Below, piece after piece: positions 8,641 through 19,260 of a stretch of 64,000 nt of DNA. The stretch lies in contig NZ_QFZQ01000004.1 of assembly GCF_003171675.1 (NCBI RefSeq), positions 1 to 64,000 on the forward strand, in the 5' to 3' direction. Both the position numbers and the translations under genes were made by a program. The notes under the pieces are model-generated. The model did not search any database, had not been told where the DNA came from, and worked only from the letters and a program-made list of their open reading frames with translations. The DNA is from Reichenbachiella versicolor. Its GTDB lineage: Bacteria > Bacteroidota > Bacteroidia > Cytophagales > Cyclobacteriaceae. Each line of letters opens with the position of its first letter. Within the stretch, counting starts at the first letter, position 1.

Positions 8641-9912
8641 ATGAAAAAGTATGATAAGATTCTGGCCTATTTCATGTCAGTATTGATGATTGTCTTCACT
8701 GTATCATGTGATGACTCAGACGATAGTAGTGATATAGGTGGAGGAGATGAAGGTATCAAAGTAGCTGATGGTTATTACATAGCCAAGGCTGGAGAGGATC
8801 CTGTTTCTGCATCTAAACTAGTAGTAGAGCAAGTAGAAGACGATGGGTTTGGAGCTCAAGAAAGAATTGGTTTTGCAGCCAACTATGTATACTTGACAGC
8901 TGGAGATTATAACATCGTTCAGATCTTCAATCAAGCTGTAGAACAAACATTTGGAGGTACAGCAGGTACTGGAGACAATGCTTCGGCAGACTGTCCAGAT
9001 GCTACAGGCGAATACCCAGTGATAGCAGGTGAGTTGGATGGTGCAGCTTTCAACATTGCTTCAGAAGGTCTATACAAAGTGACTTTTGACCAAACTACTA
9101 AGGAGATTATTCCTTATAAAATCAATCAAGTAGGTGTAATAGGTAGTGCTACTCCAAATGGATGGGGTGGAAGTACAAACTTCGATGGTTCCGTAAGTGC
9201 AGATGGCGGAAAATGGACAGGTACTAATGTATTGATGGTCAAAGGAGAGTGGAAAATCAGATTTAACTGTAACTGGAATATCGATAGACGAATCGATGCA
9301 GAAGCTGGTTTCGGTGCTGACAACGGATACATGCTGTTTACCAACTTTGGTGGTGTAGATGGTGATTATACCAACTTAGCGCCAGGTAATGTAGGAGCAA
9401 ATATGCCGGTAAATGCAGCTGGTGACGGAGGAGTAGAAGAAGCTTACTTTACTGTAGACATCACTTGGTCTGCTGAGGATGGGTTCAAAGTAGAATTGAC
9501 TAAAACAGCCGATTATACGCCCGCAGCTTGGTCTCCAAATGACTACGCTTGGGCATTGACAGGTAGCGCTACTCCAAACGGATGGCCAACAGCTGACGCA
9601 TCATTCGAAGATCATGACATGTTCTACGAAGCTGCGATGACAGAGCACACTTGGACGATGTTTGATGGCGTAAGTGCTGGCGGAGGAACTATCGAGTTGA
9701 CTGCTGGTAATGCTTTCAAATTCAGAGCTAATGACAAATGGGATGATGCGCTAGGATATGACGATGTCACTGTCGCTGGAGATACTGGCAATATATCTAA
9801 AGATGGCGATGGCAACTTTGAAGTAGGAGTTACCAAAACATACGAAGTGAAGCTATTCACTGATGACGAAGGAGAAACTTATACTGCTACATTCACAGCA
9901 GTAGTTGAATAA
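8641..9912 (+). CDS. SusE/SusF-like starch-binding surface lipoprotein
   Basis: This 423-residue protein has a lipoprotein signal (hydrophobic stretch then V-S-C-D-D at about residue 23) followed by an acidic D/S/G linker typical of surface-exposed Bacteroidota lipoproteins. Two related modules follow, at about residues 160-265 and 300-420, each opening with G-S-A-T-P-N-G-W, as in the tandem starch-binding domains of SusE/SusF. An N-terminal module spans about 45-155. It probably holds starch at the cell surface. It is the first gene of the plus-strand PUL and is followed by a terminator-like hairpin, so it may be made in excess over the genes behind it. Confidence 0.8.
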   Translation: MKKYDKILAYFMSVLMIVFTVSCDDSDDSSDIGGGDEGIKVADGYYIAKAGEDPVSASKLVVEQVEDDGFGAQERIGFAANYVYLTAGDYNIVQIFNQAVEQTFGGTAGTGDNASADCPDATGEYPVIAGELDGAAFNIASEGLYKVTFDQTTKEIIPYKINQVGVIGSATPNGWGGSTNFDGSVSADGGKWTGTNVLMVKGEWKIRFNCNWNIDRRIDAEAGFGADNGYMLFTNFGGVDGDYTNLAPGNVGANMPVNAAGDGGVEEAYFTVDITWSAEDGFKVELTKTADYTPAAWSPNDYAWALTGSATPNGWPTADASFEDHDMFYEAAMTEHTWTMFDGVSAGGGTIELTAGNAFKFRANDKWDDALGYDDVTVAGDTGNISKDGDGNFEVGVTKTYEVKLFTDDEGETYTATFTAVVE

Positions 9913-9925
9913 TCATACAGTTTTT

Positions 9926-9957
9926 AAGAGATCTGGGTGTATCAGGTCTCTTTTCTT
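9926..9957 (+). terminator. Terminator or attenuator after the SusE/F-like gene
   Basis: AAGAGATCTG, a 7-nt loop and CAGGTCTCTT form a 10-bp stem with one G-T pair, followed directly by TTTCTT. It probably ends much of the transcript, with readthrough or a new promoter serving the GH13-susC-susD genes. Confidence 0.7.
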
Positions 9958-9981
9958 AAACTCAATTAATTATAGGACTAT

Positions 9982-10071
9982 AATCCGTTGGGTTTAATTT
10001 CTCAATTTTCGATTAAGAGCGAGCTTAAATAAAATTTTGAAGACATTTTCCCCAGAGTAGGGAGCTTCATT
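9982..10071 (+). repeat. Dispersed intergenic element, copy A
   Basis: This copy shares GTTGGGTTTAATTTCT, TCGAGCTTAAATAAAATT-like and GAGCTTCATT blocks, in the same order and spacing, with 22664-22770 and 42014-42121. The left end of the element (TTTAATCGCAG) is missing here. It lies 23 nt upstream of the GH13 start, in the opposite orientation relative to the gene compared with the other two copies. Confidence 0.75.
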
Positions 10072-10094
10072 TTAAATTATCAACTTCATATCAA

Positions 10095-12839
10095 ATGAGA
10101 TCAGGGTTTATATATCTGTTATTTTTTATTTTGACCTTATCAGCAAGTGCTCAAAAGTTAGCGATATCGCCTACTGTAGATCCTGAGTTCTTTGCGGCTA
10201 ACGATGAGATTACCATTACCTATGATGTCTCTTTCCAGTCACCCAGCAGTTGGTCTGAAGCATGGCTTTGGGCATGGTTGCCTACCAATACATCTATTAA
10301 CCCACCGTCCAATGTGAATCCAGCTAGTAGTAATGCATCAATTACTAACGCAGCCAAATTCACCAAAAGATCTGAAGGTGGTAGAGTCTACTTTGACATT
10401 ACTATTACTCCTTCTACATTTTTCAATACCTCAAAAGATAATATCACTTCCATAGGCTTCTTGCTGAAAGGAGATGATTGGGCTGATGGTCAGACAGAAG
10501 ATTATGTCACAGAAGTGACGGATGGCTTTGTGATCAAGTTTATAGAGCCAGAGGGCAATTTCAAATTCTATACTTCAGGATTTGAAATACCGATCACCGT
10601 GAAGACTTCAGAGTCATCTACGATTACCCTATATCATGACGATGTAGCTCAAGGAAGTCCTGCGAACAATGCAACAGAACTAACCAGTTCATATATAGTA
10701 GCGGATGATGATGATGTTCATGTATTGAAGGCGGTAGCCAACAATGGCATCGAGTCAGTAGAAACTACTTTCAGCTATGCCGTTTCCCCCACACCACCTT
10801 CCAATCCGCTACCAGCAGGAGTTCAAGATGGTATCAACTATATAGATGACAATACAGTAACCCTAGTACTCACGGCCCCCAATAAAGAAAATGTATTTGT
10901 TATAGGAGATTTTAATGATTGGACACTGGACAATGACTATTTGATGAATAAAGATGGAGAACAGTTTTGGCTAACAGTTGGTGGGTTGACTAAAGGAGAC
11001 AATTATAGATTTCAATATTTGATCGACGGTGAGATCAGAATCGCTGACCCATACTCTGAGAAAATAGGATCACCCTTTGACGATCCAGAGATAATCGCTC
11101 AAAACCGCTATCCAGATTTAGAAAACTACCCTAATGACAAGACTTCTGATGCCGTGACCTATATTCAGACTGGACAGACAGCCTATTCATGGGAGGTTGT
11201 CAATTTCGAAAGACCAGCCAAAGAAGATTTAATGATCTACGAATTATTAGTCAGAGACTTTACAGATCAGAGAGACTATGAATCGGTCATTTCTAGACTA
11301 GATTATTTAAAATCTCTTGGAATCAATGCCATTGAGTTACTTCCCATTACCGAGTTCGAGGGGAATAACAGCTGGGGGTACAATCCTTCTTTTATGCTGG
11401 CTACAGATAAGTACTACGGTACTGAAGATCAGCTCAAAAAACTGATTGATGAATCTCATAAAAGAGGTATAGCTGTAATTGCAGATATTGTCTTGAACCA
11501 TGCCTTTGGTAGAAGTCCATTGGTGAGAATGGAAAACTCAGGAGGATATAATGCACCTACTAATGATAATGTTTATCTAAATAAAACAGCTAAACATGAT
11601 TTTAATGTAGGTTATGACTTCAATCACGAAAGTGAGTACACCAAGACCTATTTAGATAGAGTGAATGAGTTTTGGCTTCAGGAATACAAATTTGATGGAT
11701 TCAGATTTGACCTAAGTAAAGGTTTTACTCAAAAAAACACTTTGGGAAGTGTAGATGCATGGAGTGCATATGATGCATCGAGAATAGCACTACTGAAAAG
11801 AATGGCAGATCATATCTGGTCGATAGATGAAGATGCCTATGTCATCTTAGAGCACCTTGCAGTCAACCAAGAAGAGACAGAATTGTCAAACTATGGTATG
11901 ATGCTATGGGGCAATCGAAATCCCGAATACAGAAGTTTAGCCAAGGGTAATTCTCGGTCATTGGACAATGTTTTTCATGAAGGTATGGGCTGGGACGACC
12001 CGCATCTAGTAGCCTATATGGAAAGCCATGACGAGGAGAGAGTAATGTGGGATCTAATGAAAACTAACACTAGAACACTTAGCGAATCAGTTGCCAGATG
12101 TCAATTGAACGCTGCGTTTTTCTTTACCATACCAGGTCCGAAAATGATCTGGCAGTTTGGGGAGATGGGATATGATGAAGAATTAAATGATGATAGATTG
12201 GCAATAAAACCGACACACTGGGAATACCTAGAGCAAGAAAAACGAGCAAAATTAGTAGATGTATATACTTCACTGATGAATTTGAAGACGAAAACAGAAT
12301 ATATAGATTCCAGATACTACGATATGAAAAGTTCTGGAGGTGTAAAGTGGATTACGATTGATCATCCAGATGTCACCATCACCGTTGTAGGAAACTTTAA
12401 CAAAACTTCACAGTCTGTAAAAGTAGGCTTGACGCAAAATGGAACATGGTACAATTACCTCACCGAAGAAGTTATTTCAGTCTCTGACTACCAAAACTAC
12501 CAAGAGGTATTGAGTGCAGGAGCCTTTAGAATTTATACTACTAAGAAGTTAGAGAATTATATAGATGGGGACCCTACCGTCCTTTTCGTGAATTCAGATG
12601 AGTTATCGGAGAATATAGTTCTAGTAGTTCCTAATCCAGCCGATTCATGGATCACCTTATCATCTGATTTGCCGATTAAAGCGTATGAAATATATGACGT
12701 GTCAGGTAAGGCAGTGCATAATGAGACTACTCACATGGATGATAATAGAGTCTATGTTGGAGGTTTGAGCGATGGGGTTTACCTTATCAAGGTATGGGTA
12801 AATGATGAATACCTAAGCCTAAGATGGGTGAAACGATAG
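10095..12839 (+). CDS. Secreted GH13 alpha-amylase/pullulanase-type enzyme with T9SS domain
   Basis: This 914-residue protein has a signal peptide (cleavage after S-A-S-A-Q). The order of domains is an N-terminal Bacteroidota beta-sandwich at about 18-160, a linker domain, an early-set/CBM48-like domain at about 255-325 (F-V-I-G-D-F-N-D-W), a GH13 barrel at about 365-760, and a type IX secretion C-terminal domain at about 835-914. The catalytic residues seen are Asp539 (F-R-F-D), Glu586 (I-L-E-H) and Asp646 (S-H-D-E). It should be exported to the surface and cut starch or pullulan internally. Subfamily specificity is not certain. It stands 44 nt before susC. Confidence 0.9.
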   Translation: MRSGFIYLLFFILTLSASAQKLAISPTVDPEFFAANDEITITYDVSFQSPSSWSEAWLWAWLPTNTSINPPSNVNPASSNASITNAAKFTKRSEGGRVYFDITITPSTFFNTSKDNITSIGFLLKGDDWADGQTEDYVTEVTDGFVIKFIEPEGNFKFYTSGFEIPITVKTSESSTITLYHDDVAQGSPANNATELTSSYIVADDDDVHVLKAVANNGIESVETTFSYAVSPTPPSNPLPAGVQDGINYIDDNTVTLVLTAPNKENVFVIGDFNDWTLDNDYLMNKDGEQFWLTVGGLTKGDNYRFQYLIDGEIRIADPYSEKIGSPFDDPEIIAQNRYPDLENYPNDKTSDAVTYIQTGQTAYSWEVVNFERPAKEDLMIYELLVRDFTDQRDYESVISRLDYLKSLGINAIELLPITEFEGNNSWGYNPSFMLATDKYYGTEDQLKKLIDESHKRGIAVIADIVLNHAFGRSPLVRMENSGGYNAPTNDNVYLNKTAKHDFNVGYDFNHESEYTKTYLDRVNEFWLQEYKFDGFRFDLSKGFTQKNTLGSVDAWSAYDASRIALLKRMADHIWSIDEDAYVILEHLAVNQEETELSNYGMMLWGNRNPEYRSLAKGNSRSLDNVFHEGMGWDDPHLVAYMESHDEERVMWDLMKTNTRTLSESVARCQLNAAFFFTIPGPKMIWQFGEMGYDEELNDDRLAIKPTHWEYLEQEKRAKLVDVYTSLMNLKTKTEYIDSRYYDMKSSGGVKWITIDHPDVTITVVGNFNKTSQSVKVGLTQNGTWYNYLTEEVISVSDYQNYQEVLSAGAFRIYTTKKLENYIDGDPTVLFVNSDELSENIVLVVPNPADSWITLSSDLPIKAYEIYDVSGKAVHNETTHMDDNRVYVGGLSDGVYLIKVWVNDEYLSLRWVKR

Positions 12840-12883
12840 ATGAGAAATTGATATTGATAAAGACTAAGTTATAGATAAACTAG

Positions 12884-15800
12884 ATGAATGATATGAAAAT
12901 CCGATTTAGAACAGAGATAGTGCGGTATTTCTGGATCGTAATGATCGTAGCATTACCGCTCAGTGCAGCATGGGCACAGGATAGAACGGTACGAGGGGTA
13001 GTGACAGATGCTACAGATGGCGAGCCGATCCCTGGTGTGAGTATAATTAATAAATCTACTGGTGGCGGCACCGTTACCAATATCAACGGAGAGTATTCTC
13101 TGACTGTAGGAGAGGATGCAGTATTGGAGTTTAGCTTCATTGGTTTCAAAAAAGAAGAAATTATAGTAGGAGCTAGATCAGTAATTGATATTCCGCTCAA
13201 GCTAGATATTCAGGAGCTCTCGGAGGTAGTCGTAATTGGTTATGGTCAAGTAGAAAAGAAAGATGCGACAGGTGTAGTAGCAGAAGTGAATTCTGATGAT
13301 TTCAACCAAGGAGTATTAGCTGGACCAGAGAATCTATTAGCTGGAAAAGTAGCAGGTGTTCAGATATCCAGTTCAGGAGGTCAGCCCGGAGCATCAGCCA
13401 AAATTAGAATAAGAGGAGGTACTTCTCTTAACTATTCCAATGAGCCTTTGATAGTAGTAGATGGTGTGCCAATTGAATCTGAAGGACACAATCCCGGCGA
13501 TGCTCAAAGAGGAAGAGGCGCTTTGAATTTCATCAATCCAGCAGATATTGAAAGCATGACTGTATTGAAGGATGCATCAGCCGCAGCGATCTATGGATCT
13601 AGAGCAGCCAATGGTGTAATCATCATTACTACTAAGTCAGGTCAAAAAGGTAAGCTCAGAGCAACCTACGACGGAAGTTTTACCATTTCACAATTCGTAG
13701 GTGATGTAGAATTCTTCAAACCAGGAGAATACAGAGAGCTAGTAGCCTTTAAAGAACCAGATAAAGTCAATGAGCTAGGCGATGCAAGTACGGATTGGTT
13801 GGATGAAATTACACAAACAGCTACAGGTACCAGACACTTAGTTACAATAGGCAAGGCTGATGAGAAGAACAATTACTATGCGTCTGCCAGTTACATGAAG
13901 AGCCAAGGAGTATTAAAAACCTCTGAAACTCAAAATATAAACTTGGCAGCCAGATATGAAAGAAAGCTTTTAAGAGATGATTTGAAACTAAAGTTTAATG
14001 TAAAGTCAGGCTGGTCTGATGATGTCTACGCAGCAGAAGTTACGAATCAAGCTTTGATTTTTGACCCTACTCGTGCCCCATTCAATGAAGATGGAACCTA
14101 TTTCGAGTGGAATGAAAAGCTAGCTACCAGAAATCCATTGGCACAAATCAATCAAACATCCGAAAAAGGAACTGTCAATAGATATCTATTCAATGGTCAA
14201 GCCAATTATGTTTTGCCATTCTTTAGAGATATTAATGTCAACTTAAATGCCTCATATGACTTTCAAGATGGGGATAGAATCAAATCACTATCCGCCGATA
14301 GATTTGATGCTAATGTGGGAGACTACACAGGAGAGTTCTATTTTCAAGAAGACTTCGAGCGAACGAGTAAAATGCTAGAAGCATATGTCAACTACAATAA
14401 GGAGTTTACAAGTCTAAAAAGCAAAGTGGACCTTATAGGAGGATATTCTTATCAGGACTTCGATTCTAGATTTGATTTCTTTGAATTGGACTCCGCAGAT
14501 CTATCTAGGAATGCAGACGGCTCTTGGAATGAGATGATGTTTGACAAGAACGATAGCTCGATTCTTGAAAACAGACTGATCTCATTTTTTGGTAGAGTCA
14601 ATTACACTTTCAATGACAAGTATCTGTTGACCGCTACTTTGAGGAGAGATGGTTCGACAAGGTTTGGTGAAGAAAACAGATGGGGGCTATTTCCATCTCT
14701 TGCTCTCGCATGGAGAGTTATAGACGAAGACTTCATGGCTGGTACAGATAATTGGCTTAGTGATTTGAAACTAAGATGGGGATATGGAGTCACTGGTAAT
14801 CAGAATATTCCAGATTTCAAATATGTCTCTCTCTATGAATATGGTCAACCAGACGCGTCTTACCAGTTTGGAAATGAATATGTCCCTACTCTTAGACCCA
14901 CTGGTGCCGATCCAGACATTAAATGGGAGGAAACAGTCAGCTACAACGCCGGAGTAGACTTCGGTTTTATCAATGGCAGGCTGTATGGTTCAGTTGACTT
15001 ATATAGAAAAAACACGAACGATCTACTGAATACTGTGGCGATTGATGCAGGGTCAAATGTAAGAGACCGACTCATCAGAAATGTAGGTAGCGTAAGAAAC
15101 GAAGGAATTGAAATTACACTGAATAGCACCGTGATTGACAATGAAGACTTCAGCTGGTCTCTTAGCTTAAACGCTTCCGCCAATAGAAATGAAGTATTGG
15201 CTCTAGATGGATCGGGAGGAAATGTAGTGTATGAGATCGGTAATATCGCAGGAGATGTCGGTCAGACTATTCAGGTATTGCAAGTAGGGAAACCAGCATA
15301 TTCATTTAGAACCTTCAAACATAGGTATGATGAAGATGGTAACCCTCACAGGGACAATAAGAGATATCCTAATCAGGATGGAACTCCTGTTGATCCGAAT
15401 TCGGCGATTTCTCTGATGGATATGTACGAAGATCTGAATGGTGATGGGAAGATTGATGACAATGATCTGTACGTGGGTAAAAATCCAGCTCCTAAATGGG
15501 TAGCAGGTCTTACTTCATCTATGAGATATAAAAAGTTTGACTTGAATTTTACCTTGAGAGGTAATTTTGGAAACTATGTCTACAACAACTTAGCGTCATC
15601 CAATAATGGTTACTCGCTTATAACAGACAAGCAGGTCTTAAACAATATTCACAAGGGAACGCTTGATACTGATTTTGGGCAAAAGCAATTGAGATCAGAC
15701 TATTTCATTGAGAATGCTTCATTTGTGAGATTGGACAATATCTCGCTCGGTTACAGTTTCGACGAATTGAAATACGCTAAGATCAGAGTTTATGGAACCG

Positions 15801-15946
15801 TTCAAAACGTGTTTACCATCACTAACTATTCAGGAATAGACCCAGAAATATCCTTACTAGGAGATGGTATCAATAACAATGGTATTGACAATAATGTCTA
15901 CCCGAGAGCTATCACAGCCATTCTAGGAGTAAATGTTACATTCTAA
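12884..15946 (+). CDS. SusC-like TonB-dependent outer-membrane transporter
   Basis: This 1020-residue protein has a signal peptide ending A-W-A-Q at about residue 32, a carboxypeptidase-regulatory-like domain at about 35-110, a TonB box and plug at about 115-240 (with I-R-I-R-G-G and V-V-D-G-V-P) and a C-terminal 22-strand barrel. These are the marks of SusC. It imports oligosaccharides, here probably maltodextrins, through the outer membrane with the SusD lid. It is followed by susD after 13 nt. The start at 12884 was kept; an ATG three codons later is also possible. Confidence 0.95.
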   Translation: MNDMKIRFRTEIVRYFWIVMIVALPLSAAWAQDRTVRGVVTDATDGEPIPGVSIINKSTGGGTVTNINGEYSLTVGEDAVLEFSFIGFKKEEIIVGARSVIDIPLKLDIQELSEVVVIGYGQVEKKDATGVVAEVNSDDFNQGVLAGPENLLAGKVAGVQISSSGGQPGASAKIRIRGGTSLNYSNEPLIVVDGVPIESEGHNPGDAQRGRGALNFINPADIESMTVLKDASAAAIYGSRAANGVIIITTKSGQKGKLRATYDGSFTISQFVGDVEFFKPGEYRELVAFKEPDKVNELGDASTDWLDEITQTATGTRHLVTIGKADEKNNYYASASYMKSQGVLKTSETQNINLAARYERKLLRDDLKLKFNVKSGWSDDVYAAEVTNQALIFDPTRAPFNEDGTYFEWNEKLATRNPLAQINQTSEKGTVNRYLFNGQANYVLPFFRDINVNLNASYDFQDGDRIKSLSADRFDANVGDYTGEFYFQEDFERTSKMLEAYVNYNKEFTSLKSKVDLIGGYSYQDFDSRFDFFELDSADLSRNADGSWNEMMFDKNDSSILENRLISFFGRVNYTFNDKYLLTATLRRDGSTRFGEENRWGLFPSLALAWRVIDEDFMAGTDNWLSDLKLRWGYGVTGNQNIPDFKYVSLYEYGQPDASYQFGNEYVPTLRPTGADPDIKWEETVSYNAGVDFGFINGRLYGSVDLYRKNTNDLLNTVAIDAGSNVRDRLIRNVGSVRNEGIEITLNSTVIDNEDFSWSLSLNASANRNEVLALDGSGGNVVYEIGNIAGDVGQTIQVLQVGKPAYSFRTFKHRYDEDGNPHRDNKRYPNQDGTPVDPNSAISLMDMYEDLNGDGKIDDNDLYVGKNPAPKWVAGLTSSMRYKKFDLNFTLRGNFGNYVYNNLASSNNGYSLITDKQVLNNIHKGTLDTDFGQKQLRSDYFIENASFVRLDNISLGYSFDELKYAKIRVYGTVQNVFTITNYSGIDPEISLLGDGINNNGIDNNVYPRAITAILGVNVTF

Positions 15947-15959
15947 ACTAAAGACAACG

Positions 15960-17603
15960 ATGAAACGAGTTTTAATAATATTATTATCGATACTGGCCGT
16001 TGGATGTACAGATCTAGATGTCACACCACAAAATGGTTTGACAGAAGCAGTAGCATTTAGCGATCCAGATAGCTACAAGCAGTATCTAGCCAAACTCTAT
16101 GCTAGTTTTATATTGACAGGACAAGATGGTCCAAACGGAGATGCTGATATCTCAATAGTCAATGACGAAGGGTTTACCAGTTATATTCGATCCTATTGGA
16201 AAGCCCAAGAATTAACTACTGATGAAGCTATTATAGCTTGGACAGATGCTGGTATCAGAGATATGCACGAACACAATTGGACGGCTAGTAATCAGTTTGT
16301 TAGAGTATTGTATTATAGAATATTCTATACTGTTTCCTTGTGCAATGACTTTATAGAACAATCAAGCGAAGGAAATCTTGATAGCTATGGTATACCTCAG
16401 GAAAATAGAGCTGAGATAGCTGCGTATCGCGAAGAAGCAAGGTTCTTAAGAGCATTGGCCTATACTCATGCTTTAGATTTATTTAGGTTCGTACCCATTT
16501 TTGAAGGGCTTGGTAGTACGCCATTGCAGTCCGAACCTGAAGAACTATTTGGTTGGTTGGAGACAGAGCTATCGGAGCTAGCCGAATCTCTTCCAGAGCC
16601 AAGAACTAATCAATACGGCCGGGCAGATAAAGCAGCAGTTTGGATGATGCAGGCAAGGCTATATTTGAATGCAGAGGTCTATATCGAACAAGCAAAGTAT
16701 GAGGAAGTGATCACAGCAGTTGAAAAAGTCATAGCAGCAGGATACTCTCTAGAGCCATTTTACGCTGATCTTTTCAAAGCGGATAACCATTTATCTCCTG
16801 AGATGATTTTTCCAATCGTGTCTGATGGAACGAGTTCACAAAACTGGGGAGGAACGACATTCTTAGTCAGTGCTGCAATAGGTGAGAGGATGTCTGACAA
16901 TGTAGTTGATGGTACAGAAGATAGCTCTGAAGATGAATTTGAGAAAGAAGCGTTGACAAATTATGGAGTCAGTGGCGGATGGGCAGGTATTCGTACGACT
17001 ACAGCTATGCTGGATAAGTTTAACTATGGAGATGCTGACCAAGACCCAAGAGGTATTTTCTATAGTAATGGACAGAGTGAGACTATTCCTAGAAAATCTG
17101 ATATTGGTGAGTTTACAGCGGGTATAGCAGTTCCAAAGTATATCAATAGAACTAAGGACGATATGGCAGGAAGCAATCAAGACCATGCAGATACTGATGT
17201 CCCTTACTTCCGACTAGGTGATGCCTATTTGATGTATGCTGAGGCTACAGCTAGAGGTGCATCTAATGGAAATAGCGCTACAGCGTTGGGATATATCAAT
17301 GAGCTAAGAGATAGAGCAAGAGCTCCAGAGGATAAAGGTGATATCAACGCTGCTCCTGAGAACTTAACTACTCTTACACTGTCTGATGTGATGGACGAAA
17401 GAGTGAGAGAGATGTACTGGGAAGGAACTCGTCGTATGGACTTAATCAGGGATGGTAAATTTATATCTGGATATAACTGGTCTTGGAAAGCCGGAGTCGA
17501 CCTTGGTCAAGACATAGACCCTTATAGAGTAGTTTTTCCTATTCCACAGTCTCAGATGGAGACTAATGCATCATTCAAACAATATTTCTCTGAATATGAA
17601 TAA
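15960..17603 (+). CDS. SusD-like glycan-binding lipoprotein
   Basis: This protein of about 547 residues has a clear lipobox (hydrophobic stretch ending A-V-G-C at about residue 16). The ATG at 15960 is preferred over an in-frame ATG at 15933 because it places the signal peptide at the terminus and removes overlap with susC. Helical TPR-like SusD features include R-F-L-R-A-L-A-Y near the middle and E-R-V-R-E-M-Y-W-E-G-T-R-R-M-D-L near the C-terminus. It forms the lid of the SusC transporter. The stop overlaps the next gene by 8 nt. Confidence 0.95.
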   Translation: MKRVLIILLSILAVGCTDLDVTPQNGLTEAVAFSDPDSYKQYLAKLYASFILTGQDGPNGDADISIVNDEGFTSYIRSYWKAQELTTDEAIIAWTDAGIRDMHEHNWTASNQFVRVLYYRIFYTVSLCNDFIEQSSEGNLDSYGIPQENRAEIAAYREEARFLRALAYTHALDLFRFVPIFEGLGSTPLQSEPEELFGWLETELSELAESLPEPRTNQYGRADKAAVWMMQARLYLNAEVYIEQAKYEEVITAVEKVIAAGYSLEPFYADLFKADNHLSPEMIFPIVSDGTSSQNWGGTTFLVSAAIGERMSDNVVDGTEDSSEDEFEKEALTNYGVSGGWAGIRTTTAMLDKFNYGDADQDPRGIFYSNGQSETIPRKSDIGEFTAGIAVPKYINRTKDDMAGSNQDHADTDVPYFRLGDAYLMYAEATARGASNGNSATALGYINELRDRARAPEDKGDINAAPENLTTLTLSDVMDERVREMYWEGTRRMDLIRDGKFISGYNWSWKAGVDLGQDIDPYRVVFPIPQSQMETNASFKQYFSEYE

Positions 17604-19236
17604 ATTAATCAGTATAAAAAAGCTGTCAGTATTTCACTCGCTGCTTTTTTGCGTTTTTATTTACAGTTGTACACCTAAGTCTGAACAAAGACAAGAAACC
17701 ATGCCAGCTACTGAACTTAAGAAAGACTACAGCGACGCTGTTTTTTACGAGATTTTCGTTCAGTCTTTTGCAGATTCTAATGGCGATGGAATCGGGGATA
17801 TACCAGGTATGACTTCTAAGCTAGATTACTTAGTTGACTTGGGAATTGATGCGATATGGCTCATGCCAATCAATCCGTCTCCGAGTTATCATAAGTATGA
17901 TGTGGTTGATTATAGAGGTATACATCCAGACTATGGCACCATAGAAGACTTTAAGAAATTTATCGAAGAAGCTCATCAAAGAGATATACAAGTGGTGATG
18001 GATTTTGTGATCAATCACAGTTCATCAGAGCATCCATGGTTTAAAGATGCAAAGTCTAGCAAAGATTCAGAGTATCGTGACTACTATGTGTGGGCCGACA
18101 TTGATTCGATAGCCAATGAAATCGAAAAAAAGGAAACTGCTTTCGATTCGGATAATATCCGTCAATGGCACCCGATTGAGGAAGGAAATACAAAAGACGA
18201 ACATTACTATGGGTACTTCTATGGAGGAATGCCCGACTTGAATTATGACAATCCCAAAGTTCGTGAAGAGTTTTACTCAATAGGACGATTTTGGTTAGAG
18301 GAAATAGGAGTGGACGGGTTTAGACTGGATGCTGCTAAGCATATTTATCCTGATGATAGAGCTGAAGATAGTCATGCATTTTGGAAAGAGTTTAAGGCGG
18401 AGATGCAGAAGGCTAACCCCGATGTCTACTTAATTGGGGAAGTTTGGTCAGACGCTAAGTCAGCTTCTCCTTATGCAGCAGGTTTTACAGCATTGTTCAA
18501 CTTTGATAGAGCCTTTAGTATTCTAGAATCAGTAAATAATGGAAGAGCTACTGTAGCCAATATAGCGGGGCATGGATATCAAATAGATAGTACTGTTAGC
18601 ATCGCATCTGTGATTAATGCGTCGTTGCCTTGGTTTAAGTCTTACAATCAAAACTTTTTAGAAGCAAGTTTTTTGAGCAATCATGATCAAAACAGAGTCG
18701 CTTCGGTATTTGATGGTGATCAATCAAAAATCAAACAAGCCGCGAACCTATTGTTTACTTTACCTGGAACTCCTTATATCTATTATGGAGAGGAGATAGG
18801 TATGTTGGGGATGAAGCCAGATGAATTCATACGTGAGCCGATGCTATGGGATCAGTCAGATTCAATGCAGTCAAAATGGATTGAAGCTCGACATTCTACC
18901 TTCGATAGTATAAAGTCAATGGAAGATCAAGCTGCTGACTCTAATTCAGTATTTAATCACTACAAGGACTTAATTCAGCTGCGAAAAGCTAATAAAGCAC
19001 TTTCACTAGGAGATATTCAGGACTTACCTGTTAATAGTAATAGATTAATAGCCTATAGTCGTACCTATGAAAATCAGACATTAGGAGTACTTCATAATAT
19101 CTCAGAGAAGAGCATTCCGGTCAGTTTGAATCAACTATCAGGGTATCAATCTATGCTTTGGTATGGAGGAGAGATAAGCATCAAAGACAATGTAATAGTC
19201 TTAGGGTCGAAGGCTAGTGTGGTGTATAGGAGATAA
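17596..19236 (+). CDS. GH13 alpha-amylase-family lipoprotein
   Basis: This protein of 546 residues has a signal with lipobox (Y-S-C at about residue 25). The ATG at 17596 is chosen because it begins the signal peptide, and it overlaps the susD stop by 8 nt (ATGAATAA). GH13 residues are Asp245 (G-F-R-L-D-A), Glu282 (I-G-E-V-W) and Asp364 (S-N-H-D-Q-N-R). The N-terminal order Y-E-I-F-V-Q-S-F-A-D-S-N-G-D-G-I-G-D is typical of neopullulanase/oligosaccharide-type amylases, including the Ca-binding D-x-N-x-D loop. It probably degrades imported oligosaccharides at a membrane. It is the last gene of the starch PUL. Confidence 0.92.
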   Translation: MNKLISIKKLSVFHSLLFCVFIYSCTPKSEQRQETMPATELKKDYSDAVFYEIFVQSFADSNGDGIGDIPGMTSKLDYLVDLGIDAIWLMPINPSPSYHKYDVVDYRGIHPDYGTIEDFKKFIEEAHQRDIQVVMDFVINHSSSEHPWFKDAKSSKDSEYRDYYVWADIDSIANEIEKKETAFDSDNIRQWHPIEEGNTKDEHYYGYFYGGMPDLNYDNPKVREEFYSIGRFWLEEIGVDGFRLDAAKHIYPDDRAEDSHAFWKEFKAEMQKANPDVYLIGEVWSDAKSASPYAAGFTALFNFDRAFSILESVNNGRATVANIAGHGYQIDSTVSIASVINASLPWFKSYNQNFLEASFLSNHDQNRVASVFDGDQSKIKQAANLLFTLPGTPYIYYGEEIGMLGMKPDEFIREPMLWDQSDSMQSKWIEARHSTFDSIKSMEDQAADSNSVFNHYKDLIQLRKANKALSLGDIQDLPVNSNRLIAYSRTYENQTLGVLHNISEKSIPVSLNQLSGYQSMLWYGGEISIKDNVIVLGSKASVVYRR

Positions 19237-19260
19237 AAGAGACAGTAGTAGTTAAAAATG

